NCBI GenBank assembly: GCA_039714155.1 | Contig: JBDLJX010000002.1 | Span: forward strand, 1 to 64,000 | Source: SZUA-186 sp039714155 | GTDB taxonomy: Bacteria; Pseudomonadota; Gammaproteobacteria; UBA9214 | Reading direction: 5' to 3' | Length of the DNA stretch: 64,000 nt | Shown here: positions 44,985 through 54,708 of the stretch, piece after piece | How positions within the stretch are numbered: position 1 is the stretch's first letter | Layout of the letters: the number at the start of each line of letters is the position of its first letter | Translations under genes and position numbers: made by a program | Notes under the pieces: generated by a model | What the model saw: the letters and a program-made list of their open reading frames with translations, nothing else | Database searches by the model: none | Told to the model about the DNA's origin: nothing

Positions 44985-46629
44985 ATTCATCCTGCATGCT
45001 GACCGTGTTTAGCTGTTCATCAATGACGTTCTGCCAGTCTGCCGTCAGGCATTCGACCAGATAGGTACTGACCGGTTCCTTGATGCCGCGCAGGCGAATG
45101 GACTGGTACTCACCGGCAAGCACCCGTTCCTGCACATCGGGGAACATGTACAGGGTGCGCGAGATTACGATCTGCCCGCTGTTGGTAATACCGCAGAGCC
45201 GTGAGGCCATATTTACGACATCGCCAACCACCGTATATTCCATGCGTTCCTTCGATCCCATATTGCCAGCCAGCATGGTGCCTGAATTGATACCAATCCT
45301 GAACTGGATCGGGGACAATCCCTGTTGCTCACGATCTGCGTTTTCCTGTTCAATCAGTTTCTGGATAAGCAGCGCACAGGCAATGGCATTGAAGCGGTGA
45401 TTCTCATCCGGTTGCGGTGTACCAAATACCAGCATGGCACCGTCTCCCATGTACTTGTCCACGATACCGTTGTTGGCCTCGCAGGCCCGGGTAAGCAGCG
45501 AGAAATAACGGTTCAAAATACTGACCAGGTCTTCCGGCTTGATGTTTTCAGCAATCTGTGTGAAGCCGACAATGTCTGCGAAGATAACGGTGGCCTCGAC
45601 ACGCTTGCCACCCAGTTCTACATCATCAAGGTTGGCGAGAATTTCGCGTGCGACACCCGGTGATACGTAGCGGGACAGGGCGTCCTTGACGCGCGATTTT
45701 TCCAGCAGGCCCTCGGCCATTTCGTCAAAGGCATCCATTAGCTGGCCGAGTTCGTCACTGCGGCGCTCCTTGAAACGGATGTTGTAATCACCCTTGGCGA
45801 TGGCATGACTGGCATCGACCAGCAGGTCTATCGGGTCGGTGATGCGCTTGCCAATGATGAATGACATGGCGATACCGAGGAAAATAATCAGCAGGGTGGC
45901 GCCCGCAATCGCTTGTTTGGCACTTCTCAACGAGGCTTCCATGCCGGCACGGTTGATGGTCACCATGGTATACCCGGCGGTGACGCCCTGGAAGATCACC
46001 GGTTCAATAAAGGAAATGACCTGCTTGCCGGTCGTGCTGGCCGTTCCCGGCCAGGTCCATAGCAGCGAACCTGGCACTTGTTCCATCAGGCGGTTCAGGG
46101 CATTGACCTGGCTCTGGTGTTCACCATTGTGGTAGCCGCCGGCATGGGCGATGGTGTTGCCTTCCAGTGTGATGATAGCGGCGCCACTGATGCTGCTGCT
46201 ATTGGTAAAACCGGTGGTAATAACATCCAGTGCCAGCTGGTCCTCGGCCAGTAACGGTTCCTTGGCTGACTTGGCCATCAGGCGTGCCAGTGTTGTGCCC
46301 TGTTCCTGGATCTGGCTTTCGAATAGCCGGGTCTGCTGTTGCACGATGATAGAGCCGAGCAGGGTCATGCAGGTCACGACCAACACAGTGATCAGCATGG
46401 ATAACTTGTATACCAGAGGTATGCGCTGCGCCTGTTTATGCAAGCGGGTGAAGCGCTTGCCAGTGTTTGTCGTCAGGCCGGTGACAACATTGTTCACGCG
46501 GTCGGTGCGCTGGTGCCATGCTGTCTGAAATGCAGTATCGGTCGCGTGGTAACTGGCAAGCAGCCGGTTACGGGTTGCAATACATTGCTGTCCGACAGTC
46601 TGCACGATGTTGTTTGATGGATCGGTCAT
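44971..46629 (-). CDS. Membrane adenylate/guanylate cyclase with HAMP domain
   Basis: 552 residues. Two membrane helices (about 69-92 and 234-257) flank a periplasmic sensor region. A HAMP domain follows (ITDPIDLLVDASHAIAKGDYNIRFKERRSDELGQL), and then a class III cyclase domain with VIFADIVGFTQIAENI (metal Asp), YMGDGAMLVFG (second metal Asp), and VGDVVNMASRL. The product makes cAMP or cGMP on a periplasmic signal. The overlapping lipoprotein gene downstream is a candidate sensor partner. Confidence 0.88.
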   Translation of the reverse strand: MTDPSNNIVQTVGQQCIATRNRLLASYHATDTAFQTAWHQRTDRVNNVVTGLTTNTGKRFTRLHKQAQRIPLVYKLSMLITVLVVTCMTLLGSIIVQQQTRLFESQIQEQGTTLARLMAKSAKEPLLAEDQLALDVITTGFTNSSSISGAAIITLEGNTIAHAGGYHNGEHQSQVNALNRLMEQVPGSLLWTWPGTASTTGKQVISFIEPVIFQGVTAGYTMVTINRAGMEASLRSAKQAIAGATLLIIFLGIAMSFIIGKRITDPIDLLVDASHAIAKGDYNIRFKERRSDELGQLMDAFDEMAEGLLEKSRVKDALSRYVSPGVAREILANLDDVELGGKRVEATVIFADIVGFTQIAENIKPEDLVSILNRYFSLLTRACEANNGIVDKYMGDGAMLVFGTPQPDENHRFNAIACALLIQKLIEQENADREQQGLSPIQFRIGINSGTMLAGNMGSKERMEYTVVGDVVNMASRLCGITNSGQIVISRTLYMFPDVQERVLAGEYQSIRLRGIKEPVSTYLVECLTADWQNVIDEQLNTVSMQDEYEDA

Positions 46630-46736
46630 GCCGCCCTCCGGCAGGCCTGTCCCGGATGCAATTCCTGCGTCGCGGCACGACGGGTGCGTGTGTACAATAA
46701 CGCTTCTTTCTGATGCACCAGTCGCAGGACGCTGTT

Positions 46737-47951
46737 ATGACCCTGATTCGACCCTTTGCCGGCTTGCGCCCGGTTGCCGGACGTGCCGCCGAGGTGGTGG
46801 CGCCGCCGTATGACGTGCTGAACAGTGCCGAGGCGCGTACGCGTGCAGCGGGCCGGCCGTGGAGCTTTCTGCATATCTCCAGGGCCGAAATCGACCTGCC
46901 CGAGGGCACCGATCCGCATGACCCGGCGGTCTATGCGATGGCCGCGAGCAACCTCAAGCGCATGCTCGAAGAGGGTGTGCTGCAGCGCGACGCTGGTGTC
47001 TGTTACTACGTTTACCGTCTGGTGATGGGCGAGCATAGCCAGACCGGACTGGTTGCCGTGGCCTCCGTAGCGGACTATGACAGCAACCGGATCCGCAAAC
47101 ATGAATTTACCCGGCCCGATAAGGAAAATGACCGTGTCAGCCAGATTGAGGCCCTGAATGCGCAGACCGGTCCGGTACTGCTGGCCTACAAGTCCCGTGA
47201 CGATATTGACGCCTTGCTTGAGGCGGTGACCCGCGATGAACCGGAGGTCGATCTGGTTGCCGATGATGGTATTGGTCACAGTTTCTGGGTGGTCGGTGGC
47301 AGCGAACAGATTGAGCGGATTACCCGGGCGTTTGATGCCATGGATAACCTGTATATCGCCGATGGTCACCATCGTTCCGCGGCGGCCTCGCGGGTCGCCG
47401 CGCAGCACAGCGGTGATGGCTCCGGCTGGTTCCTGAGCGTGATCTTCCCCCATAACCAGATGCAGATTCTTGATTACAACCGTGTAGTTCGTGACCTGAA
47501 CGGCCTGTCGCCGGAACAGTTGCTTGCCGGACTGGTTGAAAATTTCACGGTCACGCCGGTTGACAGTGCCCGTCACCCTGCCGGTCCTGGCGAGTTCGGC
47601 ATGTACCTGGCCGGGCAGTGGTACCGGTTGCAGATACATCCGGACCGGATTCCGGCTGACCCGGTGGCGAAGCTCGATGTCAGCCTGCTGGCAGATAACC
47701 TGCTTGAACCACTGCTTGGTATCAGCGATCCGCGGCGTGACAGCAGAATTGATTTCGTTGGAGGAATCCGCGGACTTGGCGAATTGCAGCGGCGGGTGGA
47801 CAGTGGCGAAATGCAGGTGGCGTTTTCCCTGTTCCCTACCAGTATGGAAGACCTGATGGCCGTCGCCGATGCCGCTGAAGTCATGCCACCGAAATCCACC
47901 TGGTTTGAACCCAAGCTGGCGGATGGACTGGTTTCTCACATGCTCGATTGA
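46737..47951 (+). CDS. DUF1015 family protein
   Basis: 404 residues from the ATG at 46737, with AGGAC seven bases upstream. Motifs are FAGLRPVAGRAAEVVAPPYDVL at the start, FTRPDKENDR, and YIADGHHRSAAASRVA. The family's function is not established. It is cytosolic, with no signal or helix. It is divergent from the cyclase gene. Confidence 0.9.
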   Translation: MTLIRPFAGLRPVAGRAAEVVAPPYDVLNSAEARTRAAGRPWSFLHISRAEIDLPEGTDPHDPAVYAMAASNLKRMLEEGVLQRDAGVCYYVYRLVMGEHSQTGLVAVASVADYDSNRIRKHEFTRPDKENDRVSQIEALNAQTGPVLLAYKSRDDIDALLEAVTRDEPEVDLVADDGIGHSFWVVGGSEQIERITRAFDAMDNLYIADGHHRSAAASRVAAQHSGDGSGWFLSVIFPHNQMQILDYNRVVRDLNGLSPEQLLAGLVENFTVTPVDSARHPAGPGEFGMYLAGQWYRLQIHPDRIPADPVAKLDVSLLADNLLEPLLGISDPRRDSRIDFVGGIRGLGELQRRVDSGEMQVAFSLFPTSMEDLMAVADAAEVMPPKSTWFEPKLADGLVSHMLD

Positions 47952-48090
47952 CATTGACCGGTTGCCGCCTGTTTCAGGTATCATCTGCGTATCGGTTTGC
48001 CGGCAACTGGTTCTCATTTGTCCCTGTACGCCATGTGCTGGCATGATTTCCCCGGGGGCCGTTGTTATGCAGAATGCCTGCAGGACCGGG

Positions 48091-50169
48091 TTACGCAAGT
48101 TCTTCCTCAAAGTTGTAACCAAGCTCCTTGCTTGGTTCCTGTACAAAGTTACCCTGGATAAAGTCGATCTCGTACTGCCATAGCAGTGCCAGGTCGCTGG
48201 GGCTGTCGACATGCTCGGCGATGGACTGCCGGCCGGTTTTGCGTACCAGCGCTACGATTTCCTGTACTTTCTCCTGGTGCTCCTTCTTCTCGGCAAGGTT
48301 GCTGATCAGGGAGCCGTCAATTTTCACCATGTCGACCATGAGGTGCTTGATCAGCTGTAACTGGCCGTGGCGGCCAAAGTGTTCGACACAGACCCGGCAG
48401 CCGATTTTCTTCATGGATTCGATAAACAGCATGGTACTCTTCAGGTCACTGACTGCCACTGATTCGGGAAATTCGAAAACAATATGCTCGCTTTTCAGTC
48501 CGTGATCTTTCAGGGTATTGAAGACCCAGAACGAGAATTCCTTCTTTGCCAGCGAGTTGCCTGAGGTCTTGATAAAGAATGTTGCATTCTCATCCCGCGC
48601 ATGCAGTTCTGCGAGTTCCCTGACCGCGGTTTTGAACACCCAGCGATCGATTTCGTCGATCATGCCGTTTTTCTCGGCAATGGCGATAAACTGGCCTGGC
48701 AGGATGACCTGGTCCTGTTCATCGACAATACGTAACAGCGCCTCGTAGCAAACCTCCGTGTTGTCGCCCAGGCTGACAACCGGCTGGTAGACGAGATAGA
48801 AACGTTCATCATCAATGGTCTTGCGGATGACCTGGTCCCATTCAGGTTCATGCCCGATATCCATCTGTTCATCAACGGCGATACTGTGAACATGGATCCG
48901 GTTACCGCCGGAAGAGCGTGCTACTTCACAGGCAAGGTCGGCACGTGACAGGACATTTTCGGCACTTTTTGAATGCTCGTTGACGACACAGATGCCGATG
49001 CTGGCTGTCATGGTGACTGCGTGGCCGTCAATTTCGGTCATTTCATCATGAATTGCCTGCCTTAACTGCTCTGCAAGTTCATGCGTTGTTTCCTCGTCAC
49101 TGTCGCGGTGCAATACCGTAAAGGCGCAGTCACCAAACCGGGCAATAGACGCATTCTCACCACACAGATTTTCTATCAATTTCGCGGTGTGCCTGACGAG
49201 GGTGTCGCCACCGGACATGCCAACGCCTTCGCAGGTCTTCTTGAAGTTGTCGATGAGGATATAGGTGACGGCGTGTGCCTGGTCCTTTTCGAAGCCCTTG
49301 CTGATGGCATGATTCACCGTGCGGATAAAGTCCTGGCGGTTTGCCAGCCCGGTCAGGATGTCCTGGCGACTGAGTATGTCGAGTTTCTTTTCCAGTTCCG
49401 CACTTTCCGCAGCCCGGATGATTACCTGTATACAGTTCTCGCCATCGATACTGGAATGTGAAAATTCCATTGCCGCATTGAAGCTGTTGCCATCAGGCCC
49501 CATGCCCCTGATTTCCAGTTGGTCCGTGTCGCTGTCGCCATTGGTATAGTTGCGCAGGAATTTCTTGAAGGTCATGTGGTTGCCCGGTTCAATCATGTTG
49601 AGCACGGGCATTCCCCCGATTTCATCCACATTGCCGAGGCCAAATATGCTGAGGTAGCTGTGGTTGGCGTGGATATGCATGCCTTCGTGTATGTAGGCAA
49701 TGGCATCACGGGAACTTTCCATCAGGTTGTAGCTGCGTGACTCCGCTTCCTGTAATGCAGTTTCAAGTAATTCCACCTTGTGGCGCAGATCCACGGTTTC
49801 CTTGCATCCGGCAAATGCGAGTTGCAGGCCTTGTGGTGGTTCGTAGGGCGCGCATGCCATCGCACCAGCCTGTCGTGCCGAAATGATGGTTTTTGCATCA
49901 GCATCGTGGGTGATGGCGATAACAGGTGCAGTGCAGGACTGCTGATTCAGCAGTTTTATGACGGCGGCAGGGTCGGGTAGTGAGTCGGATTCACCGCATA
50001 GCACCAGGTCGGGTGAGGCCATTTCCAGGCGTTCGGTCAGGCTATTCAGGTCTTCAGCGAGGTCGTACTGGATCAGGAAACCGGCGTTGCGCAGTGTCGT
50101 CGCATGTATGTCCGCCTCGCTGGCAGAATTTTCCACGATAACGAGCTTGAGTTTCTCCCTGTGTTTCAC
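48091..50169 (-). CDS. FimX-like protein: REC-like, PAS, degenerate GGDEF and degenerate EAL
   Basis: 692 residues: a REC-like domain (about 8-125), PAS (about 140-255), GGDEF (about 258-420) and EAL (about 440-690). The GGDEF core reads RFGDCAF and cannot cyclise GTP. The EAL domain keeps YEALLRI and the VKIDGSLI Lys, but the metal-binding DDFG has become EHFG, so hydrolysis is doubtful and c-di-GMP binding is more likely. This order and decay match FimX, a c-di-GMP effector for type IV pilus function. No pilus genes lie nearby. Confidence 0.85.
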   Translation of the reverse strand: MKHREKLKLVIVENSASEADIHATTLRNAGFLIQYDLAEDLNSLTERLEMASPDLVLCGESDSLPDPAAVIKLLNQQSCTAPVIAITHDADAKTIISARQAGAMACAPYEPPQGLQLAFAGCKETVDLRHKVELLETALQEAESRSYNLMESSRDAIAYIHEGMHIHANHSYLSIFGLGNVDEIGGMPVLNMIEPGNHMTFKKFLRNYTNGDSDTDQLEIRGMGPDGNSFNAAMEFSHSSIDGENCIQVIIRAAESAELEKKLDILSRQDILTGLANRQDFIRTVNHAISKGFEKDQAHAVTYILIDNFKKTCEGVGMSGGDTLVRHTAKLIENLCGENASIARFGDCAFTVLHRDSDEETTHELAEQLRQAIHDEMTEIDGHAVTMTASIGICVVNEHSKSAENVLSRADLACEVARSSGGNRIHVHSIAVDEQMDIGHEPEWDQVIRKTIDDERFYLVYQPVVSLGDNTEVCYEALLRIVDEQDQVILPGQFIAIAEKNGMIDEIDRWVFKTAVRELAELHARDENATFFIKTSGNSLAKKEFSFWVFNTLKDHGLKSEHIVFEFPESVAVSDLKSTMLFIESMKKIGCRVCVEHFGRHGQLQLIKHLMVDMVKIDGSLISNLAEKKEHQEKVQEIVALVRKTGRQSIAEHVDSPSDLALLWQYEIDFIQGNFVQEPSKELGYNFEEELA

Positions 50170-50245
50170 TGCATGACCTCACATGAATATTTTCAGCAGA
50201 CTGCTGGCACGGCGGCTGTGCCTGACAGCCTCGCGCCGACCCCGA

Positions 50246-50401
50246 CTAACTGTTTTTCGGCATTTTGGACAGTTTCTTGAATGCCGGGCAGGCTCCGGAA
50301 GGTGCTTTGAAGCGGCAGGGTGTTTCCCCGTCCGGAGTTTCCTGATAGCATGCAAGTTCCTGAAATGCTGAATATTTAGAGCAAACACAAACCAGTACTC
50401 C
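50246..50401 (-). pseudogene. Possible small gene remnant with a Cys-rich C-terminus
   Basis: An open frame of about 51 codons has coding-like composition near its end (CYQETPDGETPCRFKAP, then GACPAFKKLSKMPKNS) and a stop at 50246-50248. It has no ATG, GTG or TTG start in frame; a stop codon lies within the adjacent inverted-repeat element. It may be a small gene cut at its 5' side by that element. I do not recognise a family. The rest of 50170-50393 shows nothing else. Confidence 0.3.
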
Positions 50402-50658
50402 TTCAAGATGATATTGCCATGTTCAGAGCTACCCAGATACTACAAGACAAGGCGCAGCCCGCAGGGAATGGCGCGCCCTTTACAAGGGCTGCAACGCAGT
50501 ATTGTAGTATCTGGGTAGCTCCCTTCGGGCGAGCCGGGAAGCGCTCGTCCGCGGTGTTGCGCCTCTTGGAAAGGGCGGGCCATTCCCTGCGAGGCGCGCC
50601 TAGCGGTCAAACGCTTCCCGGCTCGCTGAACATGGCAATATCATCTTGAAGGAGTACT
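50394..50658. mobile_element. 265-base nested inverted-repeat element (MITE-like)
   Basis: The ends are perfect 33-base inverted copies (50394-50426 and 50626-50658), each closing with the palindrome AGTACT. Inside, a perfect 19-base inverted pair (50427-50445 and 50502-50520) and a 14-base pair (50530-50543 and 50612-50625) fold into two further hairpins. A GC-rich core (GCAGGGAATGG / CCATTCCCTGC) adds a third. There is no coding frame of use. Symmetry and length suit a non-autonomous mobile element or a large structured RNA. Confidence 0.7.
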
Positions 50659-50712
50659 AACTGCCAGGTCCGGGTTGATTGGCCGGCTGTCTACCGGAAC
50701 GGAGTTTTAGGA

Positions 50713-51234
50713 ATGCATGCAATTACTGTCAGACCCGAATCATCTGGTGACGCCCGTGCTATCGATGTCGTTCATATCAGCGCCTTTGGCGGCGAGGCGG
50801 AGGCGCTCCTGGTCAGTGCCTTGCGGGAGGCATCAAGTTATAACCGGGAATTGTCACTGGTGGCGGAACTGAACGGCCGTATTGTCGGCCACGTGCTGTT
50901 GACGCGCGTACCCCTGCGCAAACATGGCGAGGAAAAGAATGTACTGGCGCTCGGCCCGATGTCGGTGGTGCCGTCACAAAGTCACCGTGGCATTGGTTCC
51001 GAACTGATCCAGGCCTGCGTCAATCTGGCAAGAGAAAAGGGCTATGGCGCGATCGTGGTGCTGGGGCACCCGGAATATTACCAGCGCTTTGGTTTTCGAC
51101 CGGCAAAGGAATTACAGGTCACCTGCAACCTGCCGGCGCCCGAGGATGCGCTGACTGCAATAGAGATCGTAGAGGGGAATCTGGCGGGTGGTGGGCATGT
51201 CGAGTACCCGGAACCGTTTATTGCACTCTACTGA
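50713..51234 (+). CDS. GNAT N-acetyltransferase (YhbS-like)
   Basis: 173 residues. GNAT motif A is clear (LGPMSVVPSQSHRGIGSELIQACVNLAREKGYGAIVVLG), and the HPEYYQRFGFRPA motif is typical of YhbS-like members. The acceptor is unknown, and the gene stands alone between the repeat element and a convergent PilZ-like gene. GGAG lies eight bases before the ATG. Confidence 0.88.
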   Translation: MHAITVRPESSGDARAIDVVHISAFGGEAEALLVSALREASSYNRELSLVAELNGRIVGHVLLTRVPLRKHGEEKNVLALGPMSVVPSQSHRGIGSELIQACVNLAREKGYGAIVVLGHPEYYQRFGFRPAKELQVTCNLPAPEDALTAIEIVEGNLAGGGHVEYPEPFIALY

Positions 51235-51289
51235 ACCGGCATCCTGCTGTTTTCTGTGCGACAGCGCAGCGCCACCGGCGGTGTGCGGG

Positions 51290-52957
51290 CTAATTAATAC
51301 CGGCAGCCGTAAACCGAAACTGCGCAAAACTGCCGGTATCTTCCAGTTGCTGCGTCAGCCTGATTTTCTGTGTGTTGTGCTCCTCGGTAAGTGATGACAG
51401 GCATCCGCTGCGGAACGGCAGTGACGGTAACAGCAACGTCTCTGGTTGATCGATAGCAGCAAGTGCAGGCAGCAGTATGCCGTGCTTCTGTTCTTCCATG
51501 CCGGCCGGTTCTTTGCAGATGCTGGCCTGGACTGGTCTGGCGCCGGGTGGCAGCATTTGCATGCCAAGCATCAGGCCTGCCTCCGGTGTGAACTTCATCC
51601 AGCGAACAACACCCAGATGCCAGTTGGTGTTGCTGTCAGTTTCATTGATTGCGACCAGCTCGCCGACATGGGCATGGGAAGTCTCTGCGCTGTCCCACAG
51701 CAGGCAGTAACCACCGGCACTGATGTCCTGCATCTTCCATGACTCAATATGCAAACCATTGCCGCTCCGGTCAGCAGGAGTATAGGCGCCACGGAATGGA
51801 TTGTTGCTTGCATTCTGGTTTAATCGTGTTTCTGTGTTGATTCTGGTTGGCTGTTCAAATGTCGGGTCACGCAGGTACTCGCCATCCTGTACAGTCTCAT
51901 CCGCAGTGTCGTTGATCCCGGGCAGAGTTGCATCCGGACCGGCGATGGCAAGGTGTATCGAGTCGAGGCCGACGACAATTCGCACGCTTGCCTCATTACC
52001 GCGACGGGTGAACTGGCGTCTTGGCATGACACCCCAGGCCAGCATCAGCCGTTGCAGGACCTTTTCATCCGGCAGGGTTGACAGACTTGCGGTTGATTCC
52101 CGGGTCTTTTCAATGGTTGTCCGGGCCGGCTCTGCCAGGCCACGGGTATTGATAATCAACCAGCTGGAATCCAGTTTGTCGCGGTGACCGGCGTTCAGGT
52201 AATGCGGTGGTTCATCGGCCTCGAGATGGACGGTGAAGTAACCACTGGCATCGGCATCGGTCGCCATAGCCAGGTCGCAATAATACGCCCAGTCACCGAG
52301 CAATGCATAAACCTTGCTGATTTCACTCTGCCGCATGCGGTACGGGCAGGCGAGTGACAGCAACAGGATCCGCTTGTAGGTGTCGGCGATGGTTTCGACG
52401 CCATGAACAGGCGCTGGTTTGCCCTTGGCGGTGCCGTCGGCAAGCTTGTGCCGGTTGGCCAGTGCATAAAGACTGTTCAGGTCACGCCAGGTGCCGGCCG
52501 GGCAGGGTATGTAGATAAGGTAACTAGCCAGCAATGCCTCGCCAAGGTAGCGCATGGCCTGGTGGATGGCATTGCCGAGCTGGCTGCTGCCCTTGTTCTT
52601 TTTTTCAAGTTCAGCGGCGACAATTTTGTAGCCGGTTGCCATTGCCATGCATAACGAGGTGGCCAGATTGGCCTGTTCAAGGGGCTTGCCGCCGAGCGGG
52701 AAGCGCTTGCCGAGAAACTGTTTCTTCAGGGCATCGGTTACACAGTGCACCGGGCCGGCAAACTGTTCCAGTGCTTCGTAGCGATCATAAACAGGTGCGC
52801 GGGTACTGTTGATGGAGTCGAGTGCTTGCTGTAACAGGGACACCGTCAATGCGGCGTTCACGAGCGGCAGGTCTGCCGCCCACTGCTCGACAGCTTGCGG
52901 ATTGGTATTGAAGCTGCCCTTGCCGGGTTTGTTCAGTAAAGGTATGTGCAGATCCAT
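51290..52957 (-). CDS. PilZ-like c-di-GMP binding protein of 555 residues
   Basis: The N-terminal 340 residues are helical and unrecognised (KKQFLGKRFPLGGKPLEQANLATSL, GTWRDLNSLYALANRHKL). The C-terminal part, about 410-510, carries PilZ hallmarks: a QFTRRGNE arginine pair at about 325 and WKMQDISAGGYCLLW with DISAGG, then GVVRWMKFTPEAGLMLGMQML. It probably binds c-di-GMP in the cytoplasm. It lies near the FimX-like gene but on its own. A name such as TfpZ or YcgR is not supported. Confidence 0.65.
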   Translation of the reverse strand: MDLHIPLLNKPGKGSFNTNPQAVEQWAADLPLVNAALTVSLLQQALDSINSTRAPVYDRYEALEQFAGPVHCVTDALKKQFLGKRFPLGGKPLEQANLATSLCMAMATGYKIVAAELEKKNKGSSQLGNAIHQAMRYLGEALLASYLIYIPCPAGTWRDLNSLYALANRHKLADGTAKGKPAPVHGVETIADTYKRILLLSLACPYRMRQSEISKVYALLGDWAYYCDLAMATDADASGYFTVHLEADEPPHYLNAGHRDKLDSSWLIINTRGLAEPARTTIEKTRESTASLSTLPDEKVLQRLMLAWGVMPRRQFTRRGNEASVRIVVGLDSIHLAIAGPDATLPGINDTADETVQDGEYLRDPTFEQPTRINTETRLNQNASNNPFRGAYTPADRSGNGLHIESWKMQDISAGGYCLLWDSAETSHAHVGELVAINETDSNTNWHLGVVRWMKFTPEAGLMLGMQMLPPGARPVQASICKEPAGMEEQKHGILLPALAAIDQPETLLLPSLPFRSGCLSSLTEEHNTQKIRLTQQLEDTGSFAQFRFTAAGIN

Positions 52958-53050
52958 TTAAGTTATTGATTCCCTGATATATTGAAGGTGTCTTACTGTC
53001 AACCGACTCATCTTATCACGTCAGCAACAGCTTACAGCCGGGTGACGTAT

Positions 53051-54058
53051 TCAACCCGGCCAAAGTGGTTGCTTGCCGGGATGACCAGGCAGCTCCCGCA
53101 CCAGTCTCGGTACCAGATAGCCCGGCAGCCGTGCATGGATATTATCCAGCAGTGTGCGGGCGCTGCTATCGCTTACCTCGAAATGGGCGGCGCCCTGTAC
53201 CCGGTCGAGTTGGTGCAGGTAGTAGGGCAGTACCCCGGCCGCCAGCAGTTTCTCGCTCAATTGTACCAGGGTGTTGGCATGGTCATTGATGCCGCGCAGC
53301 AGCACGGACTGGTTCAGCAACATCACACCGGTCTGCTGCAGGGCCTGCATTGCAGCAACGACTGACGCATCGATTTCATTCGGGTGATTGCAGTGAATTA
53401 CCATTACCACCTGTTGTGGCAAGTGTGACAGCCAGTCGAGCAGTTGCGCGTCAACGCGTGCCGGCAACACGACCGGCAGGCGGGTATGGATGCGCAGGGT
53501 ATGCAGGTGGTCTGTTGCCGCAATCTCGACAGCGAGCCGGGACAGGCGCACATCCGGCAATGACAGCGGGTCACCGCCACTCAGGATAAGCTCGCCGATG
53601 TCCGGGTGTGATCGCAGGTAGTCGATGGCCGTGTCCCATTGTGAGCCCAGCGGGTTGGCGTCGCTGTAGGGGAAGTGGCGTCGAAAGCAGTAGCGACAGT
53701 GCACGGCACAGGCGCCGGTCAGCGTCAGCAGGGCCCGGCCGTTGTATTTGTGCAGTACCCCGGGCGCCGGCATGGCGTGTTGCTCGGCCAGCGGGTCATG
53801 GCTATAACCCGGCTGGTCCCCGTTCTCCGCGGCTGCCGGCAAGACCTGTCGCAGCAGGGGATCATTGATGTTGCCGGGTTGCATGCGATCAACAAAGGCC
53901 TGCGGCACACGCAGCGGGAACTGGCTGGCGGCAACAGGCAGGGGTGGTTGCGGGGTAATTTCAAGCCGCTTCAGCAGCGCGTCTACGGACGTGATGGCCC
54001 GGGCCAGCGCCGTTTGCCAGTCCGGTGTGTGTCCTGTTGTCTCCAATCGCGGTATCAT
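53051..54058 (-). CDS. epmB: EF-P beta-lysylation protein EpmB (lysine 2,3-aminomutase)
   Basis: Radical SAM, PLP enzyme that converts alpha-lysine to (R)-beta-lysine for EF-P. 335 residues with the CxxxCxxC cluster motif (CAVHCRYCFRR), a LILSGGDPLSL motif, and typical length. It is divergent from efp with only 53 bases between the starts. With efp and epmA this completes the modification set, except for EpmC. Confidence 0.94.
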   Translation of the reverse strand: MIPRLETTGHTPDWQTALARAITSVDALLKRLEITPQPPLPVAASQFPLRVPQAFVDRMQPGNINDPLLRQVLPAAAENGDQPGYSHDPLAEQHAMPAPGVLHKYNGRALLTLTGACAVHCRYCFRRHFPYSDANPLGSQWDTAIDYLRSHPDIGELILSGGDPLSLPDVRLSRLAVEIAATDHLHTLRIHTRLPVVLPARVDAQLLDWLSHLPQQVVMVIHCNHPNEIDASVVAAMQALQQTGVMLLNQSVLLRGINDHANTLVQLSEKLLAAGVLPYYLHQLDRVQGAAHFEVSDSSARTLLDNIHARLPGYLVPRLVRELPGHPGKQPLWPG

Positions 54059-54111
54059 AGCCGGCGTTTTTTCACCTCTACCAGTTGCGGCAGATTATAC
54101 AAAGGGCAGTT

Positions 54112-54681
54112 ATGGCATCGTACAGCACCAATGAATTCAAGGGCGGCCTGAAGATCATGATTGACGGCGACCCCTGTTCCATTATTGAAAACGAGTTCGT
54201 CAAGCCTGGCAAGGGGCAGGCGTTCAACCGCGTCAAGATCCGTAACCTGAAAACCGGGCGCGTGATCGAACGTACCTTCAAGTCCGGTGAATCCGTCGAA
54301 GGCGCAGACGTCATGGATACCGATATGCAATATCTGTATGCCGATGGTGAGTTCTGGCACTTCATGGACCCGAATTCCTTTGAGCAGCATGCCGCCGATG
54401 CAACCGCGGTCGGTGATGCGAAGAAATGGCTGAAAGAACAGGACATGTGCGAAGTCACGCTGTGGAATGGCACGCCACTGGTGATCACACCACCGAATTT
54501 TGTGATGCTGGCGGTCACCGAGACCGACCCGGGTGTCCGCGGTGATACTTCCGGCGGGGGCGGCAAGCCGGCGACCCTGGAAACCGGTGCGGTCGTGCGT
54601 GTGCCGCTGTTTATCGATATTGGTGAAGTGCTGAAGATCGACACCCGTACCGGTGAGTACGTTGGCCGCGCCAGGGACTGA
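54112..54681 (+). CDS. efp: Translation elongation factor P
   Basis: Binds ribosomes stalled at polyproline stretches. 189 residues from the ATG at 54112. The lysine that is modified is Lys34 in KPGKGQAF. All three OB-like domains are present, ending LKIDTRTGEYVGRARD. It is followed by epmA. Confidence 0.97.
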   Translation: MASYSTNEFKGGLKIMIDGDPCSIIENEFVKPGKGQAFNRVKIRNLKTGRVIERTFKSGESVEGADVMDTDMQYLYADGEFWHFMDPNSFEQHAADATAVGDAKKWLKEQDMCEVTLWNGTPLVITPPNFVMLAVTETDPGVRGDTSGGGGKPATLETGAVVRVPLFIDIGEVLKIDTRTGEYVGRARD

Positions 54682-54708
54682 TGCCGACAGGCTCTCAGGC
54701 AGGAACAT

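Noticed and set aside
46626..48212. 528-codon open frame on the minus strand
   Set aside because: It is antisense to DUF1015, whose motifs are clear, and shows no recognisable domain.
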